From assembly GCF_011290365.1 (NCBI RefSeq), contig NZ_CP049786.1, positions 4,154,001 through 4,218,000 on the forward strand: a DNA stretch of 64,000 nt, written 5' to 3'. Source of the stretch: Leclercia sp. 29361 (GTDB lineage Bacteria > Pseudomonadota > Gammaproteobacteria > Enterobacterales > Enterobacteriaceae). Below, one piece after another: positions 10,052 through 20,095 of the stretch. Both the position numbers and the translations under genes were made by a program. Every line of letters starts with the position of its first letter. Position 1 is the first letter of the stretch. The notes beneath the pieces were generated by a model. The model was not told where the DNA came from. It saw nothing but the letters and a program-made list of their open reading frames with translations, and did not search any database.

Positions 10052-10095
10052 GGGATTATTGCTGTTTCAGCAAAAGACTTTGCACATTTTGCTAA

Positions 10096-10124
10096 TTTCA
10101 CCGCACCGCTGTCGCGCGTAGAAT
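10096..10124 (+). promoter_or_regulatory. Putative mdaB promoter
   Basis: TAGAAT at 10119-10124 forms a good -10, with a TTTCAC-like -35 about 17 bases upstream. This places the start of transcription about 30 bases before the mdaB ATG. Confidence 0.45.
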
Positions 10125-10127
10125 GGC

Positions 10128-10149
10128 CCTCAGACTCGCTACTCTGAGG
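10128..10149. promoter_or_regulatory. Inverted repeat (possible operator) before mdaB
   Basis: A perfect 7-bp inverted repeat CCTCAGA/TCTGAGG with an 8-base spacer sits immediately downstream of the putative -10 and just before the mdaB ribosome site. The position suits a repressor operator or a 5'-leader hairpin. Confidence 0.4.
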
Positions 10150-10157
10150 ACAACTTA

Positions 10158-10739
10158 ATGAGCAATATTCTGATTATCAACGGCGCGAAAAAATTCGCCC
10201 ACTCTAATGGCCAACTGAATGACACCCTGACCGAGGTCGCGGACGGCTTCCTGCGCGACGCCGGGCATGATGTTAAGGTCGTGCGCACCGACGGTGAGTA
10301 CGATATCCAGGCCGAAGTGCAGAACTTCCTCTGGGCTGACGTGGTTATCTGGCAGATGCCTGGCTGGTGGATGGGCGCGCCATGGACCGTGAAAAAGTAC
10401 ATGGACGACGTCTTTACCGAAGGTCACGGCGCGCTGTATGCCAGCGACGGCCGCACCCGCTCTGATGCCTCGAAGAAGTACGGCTCCGGCGGCCTGATTC
10501 AGGGGAAAAAATATATGCTCTCCCTGACCTGGAACGCCCCGATGGAGGCCTTTACCGACGAAGATCAGTTCTTCCACGGCGTGGGCGTTGACGGTGTTTA
10601 TCTCCCGTTCCACAAGGCCAACCAGTTCCTGGGGATGGAGGCGCTGCCGACTTTTATCACCAATGACGTGATCAAAATGCCGGATGTGCCACGCTATATC
10701 GCAGAATATCGCAAGCATCTCGCGGAAATTTTTGCTTAA
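10158..10739 (+). CDS. mdaB: NADPH:quinone oxidoreductase MdaB
   Basis: MdaB is a cytosolic flavoprotein that reduces quinones by two electrons with NADPH and protects against quinone and drug toxicity. The 193 residues equal the E. coli length. The flavodoxin-like fold is recognisable from the N-terminal strand MSNILIINGAKKFAHSNGQL and the flavin-contact segment IWQMPGWWMGAPW at about residues 66-78. GAGGACAACTTA precedes the ATG. It is followed by ygiN within 30 bp; in E. coli the two products form a quinone redox cycle. Confidence 0.96.
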   Translation: MSNILIINGAKKFAHSNGQLNDTLTEVADGFLRDAGHDVKVVRTDGEYDIQAEVQNFLWADVVIWQMPGWWMGAPWTVKKYMDDVFTEGHGALYASDGRTRSDASKKYGSGGLIQGKKYMLSLTWNAPMEAFTDEDQFFHGVGVDGVYLPFHKANQFLGMEALPTFITNDVIKMPDVPRYIAEYRKHLAEIFA

Positions 10740-10768
10740 CTGGTGGCATGTTATCAGGAGAAATGACC

Positions 10769-11083
10769 ATGCTTACCGTTATTGCTGAAATCCGTACCCG
10801 CCCAGGTCAACATCACCGTCAGGCGGTGCTGGATGAGTTTGCGAAGATTATCCCGACCGTTTTAGAAGAAGCAGGCTGCCACGGCTACGCGCCAATGGTG
10901 GATACCGCCGCTGGCGTCAGCTTCCAGACCACTGCCCCGGACTCCATCGTCATGGTTGAGCAGTGGGAAACCGTGGCCCACCTCGAAGCCCACCTGCAGA
11001 CCCCGCACATGAAAGCGTGGAGCGAGGCGGTGAAAGGGGATGTTCTGGAAACGCATATTCGTATTCTGGAGCAGGGGGTTTAA
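10769..11083 (+). CDS. ygiN: Quinol monooxygenase YgiN
   Basis: YgiN is a small cofactor-independent monooxygenase of the antibiotic-biosynthesis-monooxygenase (ABM) fold that reoxidises menadiol to menadione. The start at 10769 (MLTVIAEIRTRPGQHH) follows CAGGAGAAATGACC and gives 104 residues as in E. coli; the upstream ATG at 10748 lacks a ribosome site. The dimeric ferredoxin-like barrel is supported by the EQWETVAHLEAHLQTPHMK segment. It is co-directional with mdaB and ends in a strong terminator. Confidence 0.95.
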   Translation: MLTVIAEIRTRPGQHHRQAVLDEFAKIIPTVLEEAGCHGYAPMVDTAAGVSFQTTAPDSIVMVEQWETVAHLEAHLQTPHMKAWSEAVKGDVLETHIRILEQGV

Positions 11084-11117
11084 CCCTCACCCCAGCCCTC
11101 TCCCAAAGGGAGAGGGA
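11084..11117. repeat. Short dispersed repeat (CCCTCACCCCAGCCCTCTCCC type)
   Basis: An imperfect palindrome whose core CCCTCTCCC...GGGAGAGGG recurs at 25658-25690 and, inverted, at 54720-54752, each time directly after a gene end. It is a dispersed intergenic hairpin family common in this group of enterobacteria. Confidence 0.75.
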
Positions 11118-11128
11118 GAAAATCCCAG

Positions 11129-11161
11129 GCCCGGTAACGTTACGTTACCGGGCTTTTTTTA
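11129..11161 (+). terminator. Terminator after ygiN
   Basis: An 11-bp perfect stem (GCCCGGTAACG/CGTTACCGGGC) with a 3-base loop is followed by seven or more T residues. It ends the mdaB-ygiN unit. Confidence 0.92.
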
Positions 11162-11220
11162 TCACCTTAAAGCGTAGCTGCTATGCTTATTCCTGATTTC
11201 ATTGTTATCTGGAGGAAGGA

Positions 11221-11661
11221 ATGGGAATTTTTAACTTCGTTAAAGAAGCCGGTGAAAAGCTGTGGGACAACCTGACCGATCACAAAGGTCAAAGCGATAA
11301 AGTCTCTGAGCATCTCAAAAAGCTCAACATACCGGGCGCTGAAAAGGTGCAGGTCAACGTCAACGACGGTAAGGCAGTGGTGACCGGCGACGGGCTCACC
11401 CAGGAACAGAAAGAAAAAATTCAGGTCGCGGTGGGTAACATCGCGGGCGTCAGCGAGGTGGAGAACACCATCAACGCCACTGACACCCAGCATGAGGCCA
11501 CCTACTACACGGTTAAATCGGGCGACACCCTGAGCGCCATCTCCAAAACCGTCTACGGCGACGCGTCGAAATACAACAAAATCTTTGAAGCCAACCGCCC
11601 TATGCTCTCCAGCCCGGATAAAATCTATCCAGGACAGACGCTGCGTATCCCTGAAGCCTGA
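11221..11661 (+). CDS. kbp: Potassium-binding protein Kbp (YgaU)
   Basis: Kbp is a cytoplasmic K+ sensor made of an N-terminal BON domain and a C-terminal LysM domain; in E. coli it is needed for normal growth at high external K+. The 146 residues include BON at about 22-90 ([17 protein letters not shown]) and LysM at about 95-146 ([20 protein letters not shown] and [12 protein letters not shown]). No signal peptide is present, fitting the cytosolic location. GGAGGAAGGA precedes the ATG. In E. coli K-12 the gene lies elsewhere (near gabP), so its location here between ygiN and parE is a lineage difference. Confidence 0.93.
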   Translation: MGIFNFVKEAGEKLWDNLTDHKGQSDKVSEHLKKLNIPGAEKVQVNVNDGKAVVTGDGLTQEQKEKIQVAVGNIAGVSEVENTINATDTQHEATYYTVKSGDTLSAISKTVYGDASKYNKIFEANRPMLSSPDKIYPGQTLRIPEA

Positions 11662-11684
11662 TAGCAACGCACAGAGAAAACAGG

Positions 11685-12212
11685 ATGAAGATAGCCTGCC
11701 TGGGCTGGGGCTCATTGATATGGAAAAGCGGCTCACTCCCCGTCGCCGGGGAGTGGCACACCGACGGACCGTCGCTGCCCATCGAGTTTTGTCGGGTCAG
11801 CGACGGCGGTGAGCTGGCTACCGCCATCTGTATGAATGCCCCTGCCGTGCCGGTGCTCTGGGCGTGGCTCAACGCGGAAACGCTGAGTGTGGCCTGTCAG
11901 GCCCTGCGCGAGCGCGAAGGGATCCCTGAGGAGCGCTGCGACGGCATCGGCTCGCTGCTGATCGCCGGTCGCCACACCGGCCTGCTCTCGAGATGGGCGG
12001 TGGAGAGAGGCATCGAGGCGGTGATCTGGACCGGATTGCCACCGCGAAGCGCCTCGCTGGAGGGACGGGTACCCACCGTGGACGAAGCCATTGTTTATCT
12101 GGACAGTCTGAGCGGTGAGGCCCGCCAGCACGCGCGGGACTATATTGATCAGGTGCCGCAACAAATCGACACCCCCTATCGGCGAGTCATTACTGAAGTG
12201 CTGGGGTGGTGA
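11685..12212 (+). CDS. Gamma-glutamylcyclotransferase-like small protein
   Basis: A 175-residue protein of unknown function. The opening motif LGWGSLIW resembles the substrate-loop signature (YGSL) at the N-terminus of gamma-glutamylcyclotransferase-fold proteins, and the length suits that fold. I cannot point to the conserved catalytic glutamate with confidence. No signal peptide or membrane segment is seen. It starts 23 bp after kbp on the same strand, following an ACAGGATG-type ribosome site, so the two may be co-transcribed; a functional link is inference. It is convergent with the GH88 gene. Confidence 0.7.
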   Translation: MKIACLGWGSLIWKSGSLPVAGEWHTDGPSLPIEFCRVSDGGELATAICMNAPAVPVLWAWLNAETLSVACQALREREGIPEERCDGIGSLLIAGRHTGLLSRWAVERGIEAVIWTGLPPRSASLEGRVPTVDEAIVYLDSLSGEARQHARDYIDQVPQQIDTPYRRVITEVLGW

Positions 12213-12234
12213 TAAGCGCACCCCAGCGCTTTTC

Positions 12235-13422
12235 TTACCAGTATGATTTCCAGCTTTGAGTAAAGCGCACCAGCGCCTCAACGTAGAAGTAATCCCCCCA
12301 ACTGGCACACTCATCCACCCCCTTGTTGCTGGCGAGATGATAAACCGAGTGCTTGAGCAGGCCGTTGCCCTTCTCCTCTTTACCCATCAGATAGTGCTTC
12401 GTCAGCGAGGACATGATCCCTTTCGCCCACGCCAGATAGCGCTCGCGATCCGGATCGGTTACCGGCAGGTGCTTCACCAGCTCCAGCAGGCCACATACCG
12501 CAATCGCCGCCGACGACGAATCGCGCAGGGCATCGGTGCCCACCAGGGCCAGATCCCAGTGACAGACGTAATCCTCCGGAAGCCGGTTGAGGAAGTAGTT
12601 CGCCAGCCGTTTTGACAGGGCGATCATCGTCGCGTCGCCGGTATAGATGTAGCTCAGCAGGAAGCCGTAGATCCCCCACGCCTGGCCGCGTGACCAGCAG
12701 GAGTCATCCGCATAGCCCTGCTGGGTATTGCCGTAGCGCGGCGCGCCGGTCACCACATCCATATAGTAGGTGTGAAAGGTCGAGGCATCTTCACGAATCA
12801 GGTAGGTCGCGGCCTGCATCACGTGGGCTCTGGCGGCCTCGGCAAAGCGTGGATCCCCGGTCTGCTCGGTCGCCCAGTAAAGCAGCGGCAGGTTCATGTT
12901 GCAGTCGATGATCATCCGCCCGGCCTGCTCCGGATCCGCCAGATCCCCCCACGCCTGGATGATCTTTGCTTTCTCGTGGAAGCGCTCCAGCAGCGCTTCG
13001 GCGGCCAGCAGCGAGAAGCCGCGCGCCTCGCGGCTGCCGGTCAGACGCCAGTCCGCCACGCAGGAGAGCGTGTAGAGGAAGCCGAGATCGTGGGTATTCG
13101 TGTCGCTGCGCCCGGCGATGCGCAGGCCAAAGGAGCGGGTGTGTTTCTCGGCCATGGCGCGGAATTTCTCCTCGCCGCTCATCTCCCACGCCAGCCACAG
13201 CTGCCCGGTCCAGAAGCTGGTGGTCCACTCGACGTTTTCCGTCAGCGGGTAAAATCCGTCCTTGCAGGTTTCCGCCGGGAACTGTTCACCGAACTCCGTT
13301 AAATGACGGCTAATCAGGTCGAGGACATGGCTGCGCGCCGAGCTTAATTCATCCCGGAAGGCGCGTTCATCCACGGGCGCGGGAATATCGGCCAGGCGTT
13401 CCTCGGTGATATGACTTAACAT
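12235..13422 (-). CDS. GH88 unsaturated glucuronyl/uronyl hydrolase
   Basis: Glycoside hydrolase family 88 enzymes release the 4,5-unsaturated uronic acid left at the non-reducing end of oligosaccharides by polysaccharide lyases, using a hydration mechanism. The protein is 395 residues from the ATG at 13422, chosen because AAGAAGGAA lies seven bases upstream. Both key aspartates are identifiable: Asp112 in NTHDLGFLY and Asp173 in IIDCNMNL, 61 residues apart, the same spacing as Asp88 and Asp149 in the Bacillus GL1 enzyme. The alpha/alpha-barrel motif CWSRGQAWGIYGF is present. No signal peptide, so the substrate is cleaved in the cytoplasm after import. It is last in an operon with the symporter and the DUF2264 gene. 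The preferred sugar cannot be read. Confidence 0.88.
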   Translation of the reverse strand: MLSHITEERLADIPAPVDERAFRDELSSARSHVLDLISRHLTEFGEQFPAETCKDGFYPLTENVEWTTSFWTGQLWLAWEMSGEEKFRAMAEKHTRSFGLRIAGRSDTNTHDLGFLYTLSCVADWRLTGSREARGFSLLAAEALLERFHEKAKIIQAWGDLADPEQAGRMIIDCNMNLPLLYWATEQTGDPRFAEAARAHVMQAATYLIREDASTFHTYYMDVVTGAPRYGNTQQGYADDSCWSRGQAWGIYGFLLSYIYTGDATMIALSKRLANYFLNRLPEDYVCHWDLALVGTDALRDSSSAAIAVCGLLELVKHLPVTDPDRERYLAWAKGIMSSLTKHYLMGKEEKGNGLLKHSVYHLASNKGVDECASWGDYFYVEALVRFTQSWKSYW

Positions 13423-13450
13423 AATTCGATTCCTTCTTTGACGGCGTAAA

Positions 13451-14695
13451 TTAGTGGTGTTCTGCAACGTTCAGCGTTTTAGCCCCGCGCCATTTGCTCT
13501 GGCAGGCGGATAAGGTAAACGCAGAAATAAGAGTGAAGGTCAGCGCCGTGGCGCCCATGATGATATAGGTCTGCTCGAAGCCGATGCGGTCATACATATA
13601 CCCGGCCGGGGACGACACCACGACGTTACCGACGTAGAGCATCGCCTGGTAGCCCAGCAGGTACATGGTGGCATTCACGCGTTTATCGAAATGCTCGGCG
13701 ATATATTTAAATACCGACACCAGCAGGAGACAGATTTCCAGACCGTACAGCGGCTTGAGCACCGAAATTAACAGGTGGGAGTCGCACATCCCGGAAATAA
13801 TCAGTCGCGCGCCGACAATCAGGCCGACGATTAACAATCCACGCTTAGCCCCGATAAAGTTTACGAACAGCGGGATCACCATATACATCACGAATTCCAT
13901 CCCCGACTGTACGGTACCGAGATAGCCAAACACCGCGTTGCCCTGGTGAATATCATCGAAGAAGGTGACGAAATAGCGGGAGAATTGCTGCTCGGCGATA
14001 AACATCATCCACGCCACGCCCGCCACGTACAGGCAGAAGGCCCAGAACTTGCGGCTGCGCAGTAAGGCATAGACATCCGCCGGGGCGATTTTCTCTTTGG
14101 TCAGCACCTCACCGGCATGCTCGGAGTTGGTGTTCACCTTCAGGTTCAGCAGGACAATCAGCATAATCACCGACGCCACGCTGCCCATAATGAAGTTGTA
14201 AGAGGGAGAGAGGTTAAACAGCAGGCCAGAGAACGACGACGCCACCGCCCAGCCCAATGAGCCCCACATGCGGATCTGACCAAACTCCATGCCGTTCAGG
14301 CGGCTGAAACGGTCGGAATAGGATTCGCACGCCGCCACACCCGCATACCAGGCGAAGCTCAAATAGAGCGCGCCGATAATAATCCCCAGCATGGTGTTGG
14401 ACATTAATAGCGGCTGATAAACGTAAATAAAGAACGGCGCCATCAGGGCGGACATCGCCACCACAAAATAGAGCAGGTATTTGCTCATGCCGATCTTATC
14501 CAGAATATAGCCGTAGATCGGTTTGAGAATAACGGAGAAGATGCCGTTCACCGCAAAGACGGTGCCGATCACCGACCCGCTGAGATTGGCTTTTTGTCCA
14601 AGCCAGATCGCCAGCAGACCAATACTTGCCGACCAGGTAAAGAAATAGAGAAAGATAAAACTGCTGATTTTGTAATATTCAGTTTTGTTATTCAT
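13451..14695 (-). CDS. MFS oligosaccharide:H+ symporter (LacY-type)
   Basis: A 414-residue transporter of the oligosaccharide:H+ symporter group of the major facilitator superfamily, with about 12 hydrophobic helices. The N-terminus (FLYFFTWSASIGLLAIWLGQ) and the loop KPIYGYILDKIG between helices 2 and 3 match the LacY/RafB type rather than the oligogalacturonide or sugar-acid families. GAGGATGGT precedes the ATG. It lies 31 bp after the DUF2264 gene and 28 bp before the GH88 gene, so it is probably the importer of the oligosaccharide that both enzymes process. The substrate is inferred, not visible. Confidence 0.85.
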   Translation of the reverse strand: MNNKTEYYKISSFIFLYFFTWSASIGLLAIWLGQKANLSGSVIGTVFAVNGIFSVILKPIYGYILDKIGMSKYLLYFVVAMSALMAPFFIYVYQPLLMSNTMLGIIIGALYLSFAWYAGVAACESYSDRFSRLNGMEFGQIRMWGSLGWAVASSFSGLLFNLSPSYNFIMGSVASVIMLIVLLNLKVNTNSEHAGEVLTKEKIAPADVYALLRSRKFWAFCLYVAGVAWMMFIAEQQFSRYFVTFFDDIHQGNAVFGYLGTVQSGMEFVMYMVIPLFVNFIGAKRGLLIVGLIVGARLIISGMCDSHLLISVLKPLYGLEICLLLVSVFKYIAEHFDKRVNATMYLLGYQAMLYVGNVVVSSPAGYMYDRIGFEQTYIIMGATALTFTLISAFTLSACQSKWRGAKTLNVAEHH

Positions 14696-14726
14696 ACCAT
14701 CCTCGCCGATATCCAGGGTAAGGGCT

Positions 14727-16535
14727 TTATAAAATGAACGACAGCTGACGTTCGCTTCCAGGTGCGCTAATCACCACCTGGTTATTGTTGATTTGCAGTT
14801 GGGGGCTTTCCGCCCGGTTTTTATTCTGAGCCGAGGCAGTCACCGCGCAGCACAGCCAGCTTTCGCCCTGCGGGAGGGTGCTGGTGAGCACGGGGATGGT
14901 GGCGCACCCGGCAAACATGATGCTGCTGTTCGGCGGCGTCACCACGCTGTCCGGCTGGCGGCTGATGTTTGGTGAGAGATCGACAATGGTGCTGCTGCCG
15001 TTATCGGCGCTCAGGTAACTGCCCCGCCCATGAAGCTGCGGTTCGGTCTTCATCACCGCGAAGCCACCCTCAACCGTTTGCAAGGTGCGCGCGCTGGTGA
15101 TGCGATGCAGACGCAGATGCCACTCGCCGAACGGCACCAGCCAGCTATCAATGTGAACGTCATGCCACGGCGACCAGCGCGAGAAGATGTAATTCTCGTC
15201 CACACGCACCGTCTCGCACTCGCGGCGTCCGCGGAAATAGTTATCACCATCCGCCAGCAGCAGCATCGAATCACAGGCGGCGTGCTTGAGGCCGAAGCGT
15301 CCGCGCTCAATGGTGAAACCAAACCGGCTTGAGTAGGCAAATTTGGTGTATTTCGCCTCGGTGTTGACGTAGTTGTTCAGCTCCAGCTGTCCGGCGGTGA
15401 GCAGGGTCACATGGTCGGTGTGGATAAGGATCTGCTGGGCATGGGGAATGACGCGCTTCTCAGCAAGCGCAGGCAGCGGCTGCTCGTCGGCTTGCCAGAA
15501 CGGATGGCTCTCCGGCAGGGCCAGGATCAGGTACGTTTTCAGCGCCCAGTACGGCGAGCCGGGGGAGTTATAGTCCTCGCACATCGCCAGATTCGGGTAG
15601 GCAAACCCGAGGGTCAGGATCCCATCGCGATCGGTTATCGGCTGCTGATGCCACCAGCGCAGATGACGCAGGACAATCCCCTTCACGATACCCGGCGTGA
15701 ACACCTCCAGCCCGGAGAAGACCACTGCGCTCCAGAAGGCAACCATCGCGAAGCGGTAGGTCAGGCTGCGGCCAAAGGGCACCGAAGCGCCATCCGCAGC
15801 GGACATATAGATAAAGTCTTCGGCAAACAGACGCGAACGCTGGCGCAGCACTTTCGCCCGCGCCTCATCTCCGCTGAGGGTGGCGTAGATCAGGCCGTAG
15901 AAGTGAAACGCCATCGAGATGTAGTAATCCTTTGGCCGACCCGGGCCGTCGGAGTACCACCCCTCCCCCAGATAGTAGGCATCCATCATCGCGAAACGGC
16001 GATCGATGGCCTGTTGATCATACGGCAGTCCGGCACGCTTAAAGCCCAACTGCACCATGATGGCGAAGTAGTTCCAGTTGCTGTCCGGCATCGTCGCATC
16101 GGTGATTTGGTTCAGCCAAGCGTGCAGGTTCATCAGCTCGCGTTCGCTAAACCGCTCAGTGAGTTTGTCCTGCAGCAGCGCCAGCCCGAGGCCATAGGCC
16201 GCCATCTCCACCAGGCGCTGATCGTAAGGCCCGGCTTCGCCCCAGTAGCCTGCGCTTTGCGGGTCGGTGCCCTGCTTAATGGCGGCGATGTATTTTTCGC
16301 TGAACGGCGTGCTGTCGCCCGCGGCCAGCAGCGGAAACAGTCCCCATAACACCCGGGAGAGCCCCTCCATCTGCGCGACATCTGTGGCGTAATGGGCGCT
16401 GGTATCCCCCAGCGAAAAGCGGGAACTGCCCACCGGGAACTGGGTGTCTACCGCCGCCAGCAGGGTATTCAGGGCCGCCACCAGATCCTGGCGGGATGAC
16501 AACGGATTTGATTTTTCTTTGTTTACCGCGCACAT
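14727..16535 (-). CDS. DUF2264 domain protein, putative uronide-processing enzyme
   Basis: A 602-residue protein whose N-terminal two thirds (about 10-400) fit DUF2264, an alpha/alpha-toroid family. Recognisable segments are MEGLSRVLWGLFPLLAAGDS, NWNYFAIMVQLGFKRAGLP and GWYSDGPGRPKDYYISMAFH. No signal peptide is present. DUF2264 proteins have often been left without function; some relatives, as far as I recall, have been tied to glucuronidase activity, but that needs confirmation. Being first in an operon with a sugar symporter and a GH88 enzyme, it is likely to act on the same uronic-acid oligosaccharides in the cytoplasm, for example by trimming the residue exposed after GH88. The start at 16535 has CGAGGACC upstream. 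Confidence 0.8.
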   Translation of the reverse strand: MCAVNKEKSNPLSSRQDLVAALNTLLAAVDTQFPVGSSRFSLGDTSAHYATDVAQMEGLSRVLWGLFPLLAAGDSTPFSEKYIAAIKQGTDPQSAGYWGEAGPYDQRLVEMAAYGLGLALLQDKLTERFSERELMNLHAWLNQITDATMPDSNWNYFAIMVQLGFKRAGLPYDQQAIDRRFAMMDAYYLGEGWYSDGPGRPKDYYISMAFHFYGLIYATLSGDEARAKVLRQRSRLFAEDFIYMSAADGASVPFGRSLTYRFAMVAFWSAVVFSGLEVFTPGIVKGIVLRHLRWWHQQPITDRDGILTLGFAYPNLAMCEDYNSPGSPYWALKTYLILALPESHPFWQADEQPLPALAEKRVIPHAQQILIHTDHVTLLTAGQLELNNYVNTEAKYTKFAYSSRFGFTIERGRFGLKHAACDSMLLLADGDNYFRGRRECETVRVDENYIFSRWSPWHDVHIDSWLVPFGEWHLRLHRITSARTLQTVEGGFAVMKTEPQLHGRGSYLSADNGSSTIVDLSPNISRQPDSVVTPPNSSIMFAGCATIPVLTSTLPQGESWLCCAVTASAQNKNRAESPQLQINNNQVVISAPGSERQLSFIL

Positions 16536-16701
16536 AGGCTGGTCCTCGTAATCAACTGCGGCAAAGAATAGTTAATCAGTGAGGGGCAGAAATGTTACCC
16601 GGGTCACAGGAGTGAGAGATGAATAAACCCGCAGTTAAGGAAATTTAAAAAGGTGGTTTATAAAGAAGCAGGAAAAGGGAAAAGTTGAGTTTAATTGCAC
16701 T

Positions 16702-17538
16702 ATGCGCGAGACACCGACGGCGGAACACCTTGAGCTGATTGCCCTGAACGATACTATCGTGTCGTTCAGCCGCCTGTTTGCCAACACCGTGCGCTACCAC
16801 CACTGGCACCAGTGTCTGGAAATTCTCTATGTGGAAGAAGGCTTTGGCGTGGCGATTGTCGATAACCGCCACTACACCATGCGCCCGGGACGGCTGTTTT
16901 TCTTTCCGCCTTTTACCCTGCACAAGGTGATGGTCGACCCGCAGGCCGAAGCGAACTACCGGCGGACCATTATTCATCTCGATCAGCATGCGGTTCTGAA
17001 GGCGCTACGCGATTTTCCCCAGACGCAGCAGCGGCTGCAGAAGCTGTCCCGGCGCGGAGGCGAAGCCTGGGTGGCGGATATGGCACACTGCCACAGCCAT
17101 CTCGATCATCTGTTCAGCTGCTATCCGCCGCCGATGAACAGCGAGCGCGTCGCCAGCCTGCTGATCGGCCTGTTTGCCATGCTGCCGCCCGATGACGAAG
17201 GCCAGCCCGGTAACAGCAAGGGGATCGCCAGCCAGGTGATGTTCTGGCTGGATGAGCATTACCAGCAAAAATTCAGCCTCGATGCGCTGGCAGGCGAGCT
17301 GGGGAAATCCCGCAGCTACGTGTCACGGAAGTTTCATGCCGAAACGGGGGAGAAAATTCACGATTACCTGAATACGTTGCGCCTGCGTAAGGCCTGCGAG
17401 AGTTTGTTGCACAGTGAGGCGAGCGTGCGGGAGATTGCCGCGTGGGTGGGGTTTTCGGATGTGACCTATTTTATTAGCGCATTTAAAAAGGGCATCGGAG
17501 AGACGCCCTTACAGTACCGGAAGAATCATGCGGCCTGA
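16702..17538 (+). CDS. AraC-family regulator of the uronide operon
   Basis: A 278-residue regulator with an N-terminal cupin ligand domain (about 25-110; HHWHQCLEILYVEEGFG and GRLFFFPPFTLHKV) and a C-terminal double helix-turn-helix (about 180-275; FSLDALAGELGKSRSYVSRK, then REIAAWVGFSDVTYFISAFK). It is divergent from the DUF2264-symporter-GH88 operon, and the 166-bp gap between them must hold both promoters. This is the classic layout of a sugar-responsive activator next to its target genes. Inference: it senses the imported oligosaccharide or its breakdown product. No strong ribosome site is evident before the ATG at 16702. Confidence 0.88.
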   Translation: MRETPTAEHLELIALNDTIVSFSRLFANTVRYHHWHQCLEILYVEEGFGVAIVDNRHYTMRPGRLFFFPPFTLHKVMVDPQAEANYRRTIIHLDQHAVLKALRDFPQTQQRLQKLSRRGGEAWVADMAHCHSHLDHLFSCYPPPMNSERVASLLIGLFAMLPPDDEGQPGNSKGIASQVMFWLDEHYQQKFSLDALAGELGKSRSYVSRKFHAETGEKIHDYLNTLRLRKACESLLHSEASVREIAAWVGFSDVTYFISAFKKGIGETPLQYRKNHAA

Positions 17539-17544
17539 GGAGAT

Positions 17545-17576
17545 GCCGGGTGGCGGCTACGCCTTACCCGGCCTAC
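17545..17576. repeat. Single REP unit
   Basis: One REP palindrome (GCCGGGTGGCGGCTACGCC... ending GGCCTAC) between the convergent AraC gene and parE. Confidence 0.85.
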
Positions 17577-17592
17577 AAAACCTGTCGTTATA

Positions 17593-19488
<1,896 letters not shown>

Positions 19489-19513
19489 TTAAACTAGCAA
19501 TTCGCAGCGATTG

Positions 19514-20095
19514 TCAGAGGCTGTGCAGACCAAGAAAATCGACAATCTGGGTGAAATGATCCTCAAAGCCCGTGAAGGCATGATTACCGCCCTCTTCTAT
19601 AGTCTGGCGGCAGGAGGCGTAGTACGCCACCGCCTGGCGGTAATCCAGCACTTCATCACCCGTCTGTTGCAGCAGCCAGATAAGATCTGGTGCTTCCAGC
19701 GGATCAATCTGCATAACTTTGAGGTCGTAAATATGGCGTGACTCTAGCACATATTGCTGTCCGGTGTAGGGGTTCTCGTTGTGCCCCAGATAGCCCACCA
19801 GTAGCTCAAAAGGCCGCACCGCCGGATTGACCACCACCGCAGGTACCATGAAGCACTGAGACAGCCAGGTGGCGTAATAACCGCCGAGGGATGACCCCAC
19901 TACACCAAAGGGCTCGCCGCCGTGCTCCAGGACAATCGCCTCCAGCATGTCGGCGGCCTCGGCCGGGTATGGCGGCAGCTGCGGGACGATCATCTCGACG
20001 TGGGGATGATGCACCTCCAGCCACTGTCGAAACAGCGTTGCTTTTGCGGAGCGCGGGGAGCTGTTGAACCCGTGCAGATAAAGGAGCGCAGACAT
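19514..20095 (-). CDS. yqiA: Esterase YqiA
   Basis: YqiA is a small alpha/beta-hydrolase with esterase activity on palmitoyl-CoA and p-nitrophenyl esters in E. coli. The 193 residues include the oxyanion region [10 protein letters not shown] and the nucleophile elbow GSSLGG, with Ser69 as catalytic serine. A late Asp and the His in [12 protein letters not shown] complete the triad. It is cytoplasmic with no signal. Its ATG overlaps the cpdA stop by one base (TGATG), so it is translationally coupled to cpdA, and it lies 28 bp before parE. Confidence 0.94.
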   Translation of the reverse strand: MSALLYLHGFNSSPRSAKATLFRQWLEVHHPHVEMIVPQLPPYPAEAADMLEAIVLEHGGEPFGVVGSSLGGYYATWLSQCFMVPAVVVNPAVRPFELLVGYLGHNENPYTGQQYVLESRHIYDLKVMQIDPLEAPDLIWLLQQTGDEVLDYRQAVAYYASCRQTIEEGGNHAFTGFEDHFTQIVDFLGLHSL

